6,547 nt of DNA from Glaciecola sp038744645. GTDB lineage: Bacteria; Pseudomonadota; Gammaproteobacteria; Enterobacterales; Alteromonadaceae. Position numbers and translations under genes: made by a program. The stretch lies in NCBI GenBank assembly GCA_038744645.1, contig JBCDMA010000220.1:1-6547 (forward strand), in the 5' to 3' direction. Below the pieces are notes generated by a model. The model saw nothing but the letters and a program-made list of their open reading frames with translations, searched no databases and was not told the DNA's origin. Below are positions 1-5,383 of this stretch, piece after piece; the first letter of the stretch is position 1; each line of letters starts with the position of its first letter.

Positions 1-21
1 ACTAGAGCGTGTTGATCTTTC
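1..21 (+). repeat. Terminal inverted repeat of the IS, left copy
   Basis: These 21 bases are the exact reverse complement of 864-884. The first five, ACTAG, include the palindromic CTAG, which may be target DNA rather than element DNA. The transposase stop codon lies only 11 bases inside this repeat. Confidence 0.9.
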
Positions 22-31
22 GCACACATTT

Positions 32-781
32 TTAGTCCACCCACATCGGTAGCCACATCAAAGAAAATGCTAAGGCAACCATACTTTGATAATTTCTTGC
101 CAGCTTGTCATATCTTGTCGCCACTGCTCGATACTTTTTGATTTTTAAAAACGCATTCTCAACAAGGTGGCGATAACGATACATAGCCCAGTCAATATCA
201 TCGTTACCGCGTTTACTGTTACCTTTCCTCGGAATGACATGCTTGGCGTTTCGTTCATTGATTAACTGTCTCAACGATTCGCTGTCATATCCTTTATCTG
301 CAACTACGACCTTAGAGTCAGGAGACGATTTAATTAAATTACCACCATAGCTAACGTCGTGTGCTTGCCCACCGGATAATTCAAAGTGGACAGGCAGTCC
401 GCCGCTGTCCACGGCCAAATGAATCTTGGTGGATTTTCCACCTCGACTTTTACCTATAGCTTGTTTGTCTTGAGCCGTAATATTCGCGCCATCCTGATGA
501 AGCTTTACAATACTGCCATCAATAAATAGCCACTGAGAGTCGTTCAACCGTGAAAGATATCGAAATATCTCAGCCATAACGCCCTTTTTTGACCATAAAT
601 TGAATCGTCTGAATACTGCACTCCAATCACCAAATTCTCTAGGCAAATCGCGCCAAGGAATCCCGGTTCTCATTCGATATAAGATACCTTCAAGCGTCAT
701 TCGATGCTCTGACTTCTTATAAATACGTCCTGTTGATTGCATGATCTCTGATAGCAATAACCAGCTATTATCTGTTAGCAT
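32..781 (-). CDS. IS5-family DDE transposase
   Basis: This 249-residue transposase cuts and joins the ends of the surrounding IS. Its N-terminal part (about residues 1-65) resembles the DUF4096-type DNA-binding domain of IS5 transposases, with the characteristic GIPWRDLP and FGDW motifs at about 40-52. The catalytic triad is visible: D88 in LFIDGS, D162 in VADKGYDS, and E208 in a YR-HLVEN-F-K arrangement (Y203, R204, E208, K213), the signature of the DDE C1 region. The length is normal for a one-frame IS427-group enzyme, and no programmed frameshift is needed. The ATG at 781 is preceded by a modest GAG ribosome-binding site. The gene fills the element and ends inside the left flank of the inverted repeat. 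No lesion is seen, so the enzyme may be functional. Confidence 0.95.
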   Translation of the reverse strand: MLTDNSWLLLSEIMQSTGRIYKKSEHRMTLEGILYRMRTGIPWRDLPREFGDWSAVFRRFNLWSKKGVMAEIFRYLSRLNDSQWLFIDGSIVKLHQDGANITAQDKQAIGKSRGGKSTKIHLAVDSGGLPVHFELSGGQAHDVSYGGNLIKSSPDSKVVVADKGYDSESLRQLINERNAKHVIPRKGNSKRGNDDIDWAMYRYRHLVENAFLKIKKYRAVATRYDKLARNYQSMVALAFSLMWLPMWVD

Positions 782-863
782 TAATCTCGGCAGTTGGGGA
801 AGTTATGTTGATTTTTCGCAGAACCATTATAGCCGACCCAATTGCTGTTTTATTTTTATATCA

Positions 864-884
864 GAAAGATCAACACGCTCTAGT
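864..884 (-). repeat. Terminal inverted repeat of the IS, right copy
   Basis: This is the exact reverse complement of positions 1-21. It lies on the transposase-upstream side, 83 bases before the start codon, so the transposase promoter should lie between this repeat and position 781. Confidence 0.9.
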
Positions 885-1097
885 AATTTTTATTTACTTT
901 AAAGAAAATTCCGAACTTAAAAAAGCAATCTCATATGTGAGTTAACGTGCATATTTGTTAAATTGAAATTAATCGGGATTCTACATAAAAGCCGTCACGT
1001 TTCATGACACTGCATTGAATAAAAATAATCAGTTTTAGGGACATGTCCAATAAGTCCGTGCTCACATCCTGAGATTTATATCAAATTTGACCAAAAA
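885..1097. other. Non-coding stretch between the IS and the glutaredoxin-like gene
   Basis: No credible gene was found here in either strand. It contains short perfect palindromes (GGACATGTCC at 1039-1048 and TCAAATTTGA at 1081-1090) but no GC-rich stem followed by a T-run that would act as a terminator for the minus-strand gene ending at 1098. It is AT-rich. Confidence 0.5.
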
Positions 1098-1376
1098 TTA
1101 AGCCACCTGCAATTGAGCTTGATAATCTCTCAAATACTTAATGATATCCATAGACTCATACATCCATTGAACGTTGCCTGCGGCGTCTTCAATTCTCAAA
1201 CATGGCACTTGTCGTTTACCGCCTTCTTTTACTAATTCATTGCGAAACATTGCATTAGATTCTGTATCTCTGAGCTCAATGTCTAACCCGAGCTTTTTAA
1301 TCGCTTTTCTAGTTAGCATACAATATGGGCAGTAGTCTTTATGATATAGCGCCAATGTAGGTGATTGTGTTTTCAT
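1098..1376 (-). CDS. Glutaredoxin-like thiol-disulfide oxidoreductase
   Basis: This 92-residue protein has a thioredoxin-fold glutaredoxin layout. A first strand ALYHKDY leads into the active site CPYC (C16, P17, Y18, C19), the classic dithiol glutaredoxin motif. The conserved cis-proline is P58 in RQVPCL, and the glutathione-binding-type segment YESMDIIKYL covers 73-82. Glutaredoxins reduce protein disulfides and glutathione mixed disulfides in the cytoplasm using glutathione. The length is typical of small glutaredoxins, and there is no signal peptide. Glutathione S-transferase N-terminal domains look similar, but a CPYC site and a 92-residue length favour glutaredoxin. The ATG is supported by AGAGGT five bases upstream. 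The gene stands alone and points away from the sigma-factor array, so a functional link to the peroxidase is only a guess. Confidence 0.88.
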   Translation of the reverse strand: MKTQSPTLALYHKDYCPYCMLTRKAIKKLGLDIELRDTESNAMFRNELVKEGGKRQVPCLRIEDAAGNVQWMYESMDIIKYLRDYQAQLQVA

Positions 1377-1453
1377 TATTTACCTCTTTAATTTCGTTAT
1401 GAATTTAGTAGTCAATCAAACTTACTTTTTAGGTTATTGCCTGACACTAATTC

Positions 1454-1466
1454 TGTTCAATGAACA
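1454..1466. promoter_or_regulatory. Operator-like palindrome TGTTCA-A-TGAACA
   Basis: Two perfect 6-bp half-sites are separated by a single base, 78 bp upstream of the glutaredoxin start codon. The symmetry and position suit a dimeric regulator, but no specific regulator can be named from the sequence, and a palindrome of this size can occur by chance. Confidence 0.25.
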
Positions 1467-1561
1467 CCAAGACCTAATATTTCGATTGAAACTTTCATCT
1501 GCAATCAAATTATTTAATCTATTTTTTTGAAAAAATTTGATAATCCGTGCGAGAGATTTTT

Positions 1562-1584
1562 CAACGTCGCGACACTAGGCTTAG
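1562..1584 (+). promoter_or_regulatory. Candidate ECF-type promoter before the unknown gene
   Basis: CAAC at 1562-1565 and TTAG at 1581-1584 are separated by exactly 15 bases. The same pair with the same spacing occurs at 2391-2413 before the sigma-factor gene. An AAC-containing -35 element is typical of ECF promoters. The TTAG end is 48 bases from the start codon at 1633, giving a plausible leader. This is inferred from two sites only. Confidence 0.3.
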
Positions 1585-1632
1585 TCACGGAATAAAGATT
1601 TGGCAGCAAAAACAAGCATGGCAGCGCATTAA

Positions 1633-2292
1633 ATGGACGATGTAAGCAAGCTTTTTGGACAAACACTGGTGATTGTGCTGGTTATCATAGGCTTAGTCGC
1701 TAGCAGTTCAAGTTTTACTATTGAGACGCTGGAGACGCCATTGCATCTGAGTGAAGACAGCTTTGCTCAAACTGATAATTCAATCATGACGACATCAAAT
1801 CAAATAAACACCACAATACCGTCGGAACATTTTGATGATGCATTGTCAGTTCATGAACCTTTATCTAATCAATCCGATATTCCGTCTAATGCAGGGACGT
1901 TAGGGCAATCCGCCGGAGAAATTAGAACGGGCATTCTGATACCTACGGACATTTCTATCACATTAGATACGCGGTGGCTCTATGAATATGCGCTTGCATT
2001 TGAGAAATACGAATCAAAAAGTGCTCAAATTGCATGTGAGCTGAATAAATCCAAGCTTTTGCTGTTGGAAAAGATAGCTCAACATCATGGTGAATCTGAT
2101 GTACTGCATAATTATATAGATAATGAAACTGAGAATGCTCATGACGCTGTGCTTCGATTGTATGAATTGGAAGGAAAAATAGCGGCTATTGCTCATATTG
2201 AAAAATTTCAATCACATTTAAGAAATGTAGACGAATACCCCGCAGATACTGAAAGCTCTGATACTTCCCACCTGCGTTGTTACTCTAATTAA
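1633..2292 (+). CDS. Unknown protein with one N-terminal membrane segment
   Basis: I do not recognise this 219-residue protein. Residues 11-24 form a strongly hydrophobic helix (TLVIVLVIIGLVAS) after a short N-terminus, which could be an uncleaved anchor or a signal peptide; there is no lipobox cysteine. Residues 30-95 are rich in Ser, Thr, Asn, Asp and Gln and look disordered. Residues about 110-200 look alpha-helical, possibly coiled (LDTRWLYEYALAFEKYE and the stretch around ELNKSKLLLLEKIAQ), and an acidic and Ser-rich tail follows. The helical part would sit in the periplasm if the anchor holds. The ATG at 1633 directly follows the stop of a five-codon reading frame (ATG 1618 to TAA 1632), and no clear Shine-Dalgarno is present, so initiation may be weak or coupled. 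The gene lies 172 bp before the sigma-factor gene in the same direction and may share its promoter type. Confidence 0.6.
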   Translation: MDDVSKLFGQTLVIVLVIIGLVASSSSFTIETLETPLHLSEDSFAQTDNSIMTTSNQINTTIPSEHFDDALSVHEPLSNQSDIPSNAGTLGQSAGEIRTGILIPTDISITLDTRWLYEYALAFEKYESKSAQIACELNKSKLLLLEKIAQHHGESDVLHNYIDNETENAHDAVLRLYELEGKIAAIAHIEKFQSHLRNVDEYPADTESSDTSHLRCYSN

Positions 2293-2387
2293 TCGTGACA
2301 CTCATAACCAATACAGCAACTCAATTTACAAAAACCTACCCTGTCAAATTAAATTTAAGATTATTTCACTTCAAATATGTTTCTAAA

Positions 2388-2403
2388 TTGCAACACTTTG
2401 CAA
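2388..2403 (+). repeat. Paired TTGCAA palindromes in the sigma-gene promoter region
   Basis: TTGCAA occurs at 2388-2393 and again at 2398-2403, separated by CACT. Each copy is its own reverse complement, so the unit is both a direct and an inverted repeat. The 10-bp centre-to-centre spacing is about one helical turn. It overlaps the candidate -35 element and could be a regulator-binding site. Confidence 0.3.
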
Positions 2404-2413
2404 GATAGATTAG
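2391..2413 (+). promoter_or_regulatory. Candidate ECF-type promoter before the sigma-factor gene
   Basis: CAAC (2391-2394) is followed after 15 bases by TTAG (2410-2413), matching the arrangement at 1562-1584. The start codon lies 51 bases downstream. ECF sigma genes are commonly autoregulated, which fits a shared motif here. The rest of the two sites is not conserved, so only the two tetramers and their spacing support this. Confidence 0.35.
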
Positions 2414-2464
2414 GCTGTAGTGTGAAAAGAAGGAAAAAATAGCTAGACAAAAAGAAACGAAGAA

Positions 2465-3259
2465 ATGCAGAGCGCAGATATAGCACTAAAGGGAATTGAG
2501 CTTGATACGTTGTTATCAAGAATCGCGGGAGGTGATCGTAATGCAGAGACGGAGTTAGTTAATACTTACTATCGCGGTTTACTTTTAATTATAAACCGTC
2601 GAGCGAATAACTTATCACTGTCAGAGGATATCGTTCACGAGACCTTAATTGTTGTAATAAAAAAGGCCAGAGATAATGCAATCCAAAATCCCCACGCATT
2701 ACCTTCTTTTATTCGGCAAACAGGTATCAACCTGCTGATCGGCCATTATCGCAAAGAATCTCGTCGCGACACTCATTACGTCGATGATATCGATGCACAT
2801 CCTTCAGAAGAAGATGCTGACATGATTGACGCATTGCATTCTGAACAAACAATGATACTTACAGTAAAGCTCATCGAAGAGCTGAACGTTGAGCGCGACC
2901 GCGTAATTCTGCGTGACGCGTATGTCTACGGCAAATCCAAAGAGCAAATCTGTAATGAACTCACGCTTCCGCCAGAACATTACGATCGTGTGTTGTTTCG
3001 TGCCAGACAGCGCCTCAAACAATTAATCCAACACAGGTTTACTCCTGGCGCATTCAAAGGCATCAGCTTGATTGGCATCTTTTTATTTTCAGCACTGCTG
3101 ATGTTCAATGTAGAAAAAGACAACTACGCCGCAAAGGAAGTGAGAGATAGCGTAAACAAGCAACACAGTATTGGCAAGATGTCAAAATCACATGATGTTG
3201 TTAAAAATACTCTAGACGGGTTGAAGGCCAAGGCAACATCTGATTCGAGGTACGTATGA
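2465..3259 (+). CDS. ECF-type sigma factor with a C-terminal membrane segment
   Basis: This protein directs RNA polymerase to a set of stress or envelope promoters. Residues about 28-100 match sigma-70 region 2, with SEDIVHETLIVVIKKA (53-68) as the core-binding 2.2-like helix and LPSFIRQTGINLLIGHYRK (79-97) as the -10-recognition part. Residues about 130-190 are region 4, with the helix-turn-helix YGKSKEQICNEL and DRVLFRARQRLKQL. Regions 1.1 and 3 are absent, as in the ECF class. After region 4 the protein continues about 74 residues beyond the usual end: a basic RFTPGAFK, a hydrophobic segment at 199-216, and a polar tail of 48 residues. This predicts anchoring in the inner membrane with the tail outside. 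No strong Shine-Dalgarno precedes the ATG; purine-rich GAAG lies close to it. The next gene overlaps the stop by 4 bp. Confidence 0.88.
   Translation: MQSADIALKGIELDTLLSRIAGGDRNAETELVNTYYRGLLLIINRRANNLSLSEDIVHETLIVVIKKARDNAIQNPHALPSFIRQTGINLLIGHYRKESRRDTHYVDDIDAHPSEEDADMIDALHSEQTMILTVKLIEELNVERDRVILRDAYVYGKSKEQICNELTLPPEHYDRVLFRARQRLKQLIQHRFTPGAFKGISLIGIFLFSALLMFNVEKDNYAAKEVRDSVNKQHSIGKMSKSHDVVKNTLDGLKAKATSDSRYV
3247..3251 (+). promoter_or_regulatory. Ribosome-binding site inside the sigma gene for the next gene
   Basis: GAGGT lies four bases before the ATG at 3256, inside the last codons of the sigma gene. It decides the start of the anti-sigma-like gene and supports coupled translation through the ATGA overlap at 3256-3259. 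Confidence 0.7.
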
Positions 3260-3906
3260 ATAGGATAAATGATAATTACATTGTCCAAAATAATATTGTT
3301 GAACGATATCTCCAAGGAAAGCTGACTGCAGAAGAAACAATTGAGTTCGAGGAATACATTATAGATAAGCCTGAGTGGATAGAGAGACTTGAAATGGAAT
3401 CTGTCCTAGTAGATAACTTACCAGGGGCGTTTGAGAAGGCAAGACAGAATGTAAAAAGCGATACCGTCGAAGCGGTGCCTTGGTGGCAAAAGCCAGTTGC
3501 CAGCTACGTCGGCGTGTTTACATTAGGCGCGTTATGCACGCTAGTATTTGATCGCGCTGATCACAGCCATGGTAGTCAGGCACTTAATCTGGGGAGGGTT
3601 GATTTAGTTGAAGTGTCGCCATTGAGGAGTATACCGGCTCAGGCAAAAGCGGATGCAACTTACTCATTAAGCAACGACGCAGATCATATAATGTTGTTGC
3701 TGCAACCGAGTCAAGTAGAGGGTGAAAGTGAGTTGGTTACCATTCTGCGTCATTCGAGCGACGAGGAAATCTTCAAGCAAATTGTGCAGTTAAACGCGTC
3801 GGGTGATTTTACTGTGACATTAAATAAACGCCAGCTTAAACCGGGGCTATACGATGTTAAATTTGGCGTATATGATACCAATACGATGACAATCAGCCTG
3901 TTGTGA
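3256..3906 (+). CDS. Putative membrane anti-sigma factor
   Basis: The layout is that of a transmembrane anti-sigma factor, which holds its cognate sigma inactive until an envelope signal arrives. The cytoplasmic N-terminus contains IVERYLQGKLTAEETIEFE (14-32) followed by EWIERLEME (40-48). This has the helical L-Y-G-L-E-FE pattern seen in anti-sigma domains, but no zinc-binding His/Cys set. A basic WWQKP precedes one hydrophobic segment at about 82-98. The remaining 118 residues should be periplasmic and look beta-rich, with LKPGLYDVKFGVYD near the end, perhaps a sensor domain. The position supports the call: it overlaps the sigma gene by 4 bp (ATGA). Three in-frame stop codons in a row (TGA TAA TAG, 3904-3912) close the gene. 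Overall similarity to named anti-sigma families is weak, so the role rests on layout and context. Confidence 0.65.
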   Translation: MNRINDNYIVQNNIVERYLQGKLTAEETIEFEEYIIDKPEWIERLEMESVLVDNLPGAFEKARQNVKSDTVEAVPWWQKPVASYVGVFTLGALCTLVFDRADHSHGSQALNLGRVDLVEVSPLRSIPAQAKADATYSLSNDADHIMLLLQPSQVEGESELVTILRHSSDEEIFKQIVQLNASGDFTVTLNKRQLKPGLYDVKFGVYDTNTMTISLL

Positions 3907-3917
3907 TAATAGAAAAT

Positions 3918-3957
3918 ACGCTCAGGCTTTTATGGTCAAAGAAGCCTTTGAGTACGT
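3918..3957 (+). other. Imperfect hairpin between the anti-sigma-like gene and the peroxidase gene
   Basis: The left arm ACG-CTCA-GGCTT (3918-3929) pairs with AAGCC-TGAG-CGT (3942-3957), leaving two 2-base bulges on the right side and a 12-base loop. No T-run follows, so it is not a standard intrinsic terminator. It could be a pause, attenuation or RNA-processing site that sets peroxidase expression apart from the regulators. Confidence 0.35.
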
Positions 3958-3995
3958 CAATAGGCGGTTTGTGACGGTATTTCGAAGAAAAATAA

Positions 3996-4000
3996 GAGAG
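3996..4000 (+). promoter_or_regulatory. Ribosome-binding site that decides a GTG start for the peroxidase
   Basis: GAGAG ends eight bases before GTG 4009 and 17 bases before ATG 4018. Only the GTG has normal spacing, so the less common start codon is preferred; the two proteins would differ by three residues. Confidence 0.55.
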
Positions 4001-4008
4001 AATATAAA

Positions 4009-5361
4009 GTGTCACCAATGGCAAAGAGCCTTCAAGACTCAGATATCAGTGTCATTGCCGATGAAATTATCAAACAGCATCGTGACGAGGATATTAAAGG
4101 CAAAACACCACTTGCTTCAGTGACTTACCTATTACAACTTGTCGCTCATGATATTGTACCCGCCACTAAGAAAAAGCACCTCGACCGAAGAATCGATGAG
4201 ATAAGCCCTTATCTCAATTTAGACAGTATTTACGGTAACTCTGAAGATGAGTTGATCAGGCGAGAAATCACTAATAAGGCAGGGTTCTTTAACTACGCAA
4301 GAGATATAAATATCGCGTATCCGTACGGGTTTGATTTTGATAGGACTCAAGATGCTGAGCGTAAAGAAACTGCGCAATATCTCGCTAAAACCCCTGAACC
4401 ACGAAACGACGTGAATGTTATTGTCAGTCAATTTACCGTGCTGTGGATGCGGCTACACAATACGCTGTTGAGAAATAGAGTGGCGAAAGATTTTGTACAA
4501 GCCAAAGAGTATGTCATCAAAACCTTTCAGTTAGTGTGCATTGAGTTTGCCCTAAAACAGGTGTGTCATAAAAATGTTTATGACTACTACTTTGGCCAAG
4601 TGCAGCATCCAGCGTTACAGGTTGATTTGTCTCTGGGAATACCTAAGTTTTTTAGTCATGCGAGTTTTCGGTTTGGGCATTCGATGGTAAGAGAGGAATA
4701 CTTTTTCGCACCTCACCGTAAAGGTATGCGTGCCAATTCAGTGATAACGGAAAAGATATTTCAAAATCACAACAAAATTCCATTGAACCGTTTTGTTAAC
4801 TTTGAAACGTTCCTAACGCGAATACCTGGTCATATGCGCGCAAAGAACATTGACACCCAAATAGTCTTGGGCATGGCCTCAATTGACGAGCAAACCGCTG
4901 AGATGGATAGTTTGATTAACATCGCTAAACGCAATCTGGAAGCCAGCAGAGATAAAGGGCTACACACGGGCCAATGCTGGCACAAGGTATTGGCTAAACA
5001 GTTTAAAACGCTGGACTTTGGGGCCATCTTAACCGGACGAGAGCTTATTCCGACCCAGATCCCAGCCAAGTATTTTAATTGGCTGCCATTGTGGCTTTAT
5101 ATCTTGGCTGAAGCCGAAGTGCGAGAGGGAGGCACAAATCTCGGCATGGTAGGAAGTGTTTTAAACTGCGAGGTACTGTGCGCGTCGATTGCTGGTAGTC
5201 CTATTTCTGTCTATGAGCTGGGCAAATACGACTATGCGCAGGCCGCTAGCACTATGGGTGAATGGGGTGGGTACTTATTAAATGTACAAAGTGGTTTGGG
5301 CGATCAATATGAGAATGTGATGCACGGCGTTTATCAGTGGATAGTAGACAACCAAGGTTAA
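4009..5361 (+). CDS. Animal-type haem peroxidase (cyclooxygenase/myeloperoxidase superfamily), cytoplasmic
   Basis: This 450-residue enzyme should use haem and hydrogen peroxide to oxidise a substrate that cannot be told from sequence. The distal haem side shows Q43 and H47 in QLVAHD, followed by D48, the position of a calcium ligand in the family. LDSIYG (72-76) matches the family DLSALYG motif, EPRNDVN carries the distal arginine R132, and WMRLHN precedes the next helix. The proximal haem ligand is H224 in FRFGHS. Spacing between these residues resembles myeloperoxidase. Position 221, three residues before the proximal histidine, is Arg and not the Tyr of cyclooxygenases and dioxygenases, so a fatty-acid oxygenase is unlikely. 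The residues that form ester bonds to haem in myeloperoxidase (Asp94, Glu242) correspond to A46 and V135. No signal peptide is present. The GTG at 4009 is chosen because GAGAG lies eight bases upstream; ATG 4018 would be too far from it. Confidence 0.9.
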   Translation: MSPMAKSLQDSDISVIADEIIKQHRDEDIKGKTPLASVTYLLQLVAHDIVPATKKKHLDRRIDEISPYLNLDSIYGNSEDELIRREITNKAGFFNYARDINIAYPYGFDFDRTQDAERKETAQYLAKTPEPRNDVNVIVSQFTVLWMRLHNTLLRNRVAKDFVQAKEYVIKTFQLVCIEFALKQVCHKNVYDYYFGQVQHPALQVDLSLGIPKFFSHASFRFGHSMVREEYFFAPHRKGMRANSVITEKIFQNHNKIPLNRFVNFETFLTRIPGHMRAKNIDTQIVLGMASIDEQTAEMDSLINIAKRNLEASRDKGLHTGQCWHKVLAKQFKTLDFGAILTGRELIPTQIPAKYFNWLPLWLYILAEAEVREGGTNLGMVGSVLNCEVLCASIAGSPISVYELGKYDYAQAASTMGEWGGYLLNVQSGLGDQYENVMHGVYQWIVDNQG

Positions 5362-5383
5362 GAAAACAAAAGGAAGAGAAGCT

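Larger units (their letters stand above)
1..884 (-). mobile_element. Complete IS5-family insertion sequence (IS427-like group)
   Basis: Positions 1-21 and 864-884 are perfect inverted repeats (21/21); the match stops at the next base on the inner side. The outermost CTAG is itself a palindrome, so the exact end is ambiguous. If the target duplication is TA (3-4 and 881-882), the element is 5-880. If it is CTAG (2-5 and 880-883), the element is 6-879. Two- to four-base duplications are usual for the IS427 group of IS5. A single intact transposase gene fills most of the element on the minus strand, so the copy looks potentially active. The group assignment comes from the transposase style and length and was not tested by a database search. 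No gene appears interrupted on the right side; on the left only a few bases of flank are visible. Confidence 0.9.
1377..1632. other. Divergent intergenic region between the glutaredoxin-like gene and the unknown gene
   Basis: This 256-bp AT-rich stretch must carry the promoters of both flanking genes. The end near 1376 holds the glutaredoxin ribosome-binding site. A 13-bp odd palindrome lies at 1454-1466 and a candidate ECF-type promoter at 1562-1584. No convincing housekeeping promoter with good spacing was found, and no gene is seen in it. Confidence 0.5.

Noticed and set aside
1039..1090. Palindromes GGACATGTCC and TCAAATTTGA as a terminator or IS scar
   Set aside because: They are short, separate, and not followed by a T-run in the minus-strand direction; no duplicated target or second inverted repeat was seen.
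885..1097. Remnant of a gene interrupted by the IS
   Set aside because: No frame next to the right end of the element shows a recognisable protein fragment, and the left flank is outside the window.
2014..2211. Minus-strand frame of 65 codons inside the unknown gene
   Set aside because: It is fully nested in the opposite strand of a longer frame and encodes a low-complexity Phe/Ser/Gln-rich product; it looks like a shadow.
2804..3315. Minus-strand frames opposite the sigma and anti-sigma-like genes
   Set aside because: They lie opposite genes supported by family motifs and operon overlap, and show no motifs or ribosome-binding sites of their own.
3932..4123. Open frame of 63 codons across the peroxidase start
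   Set aside because: It has no ribosome-binding site, a highly basic composition without recognisable features, and overlaps the well-supported peroxidase gene by 115 bases in another frame.
4219..5069. Minus-strand frames opposite the peroxidase
   Set aside because: The plus-strand product has clear haem-peroxidase motifs throughout; the opposite frames carry none.
4009..5361. Peroxidase as a fatty-acid dioxygenase or cyclooxygenase
   Set aside because: Those enzymes have a catalytic Tyr three residues before the proximal His; here that residue is Arg (R221), as in the FRFGH motif of true peroxidases.
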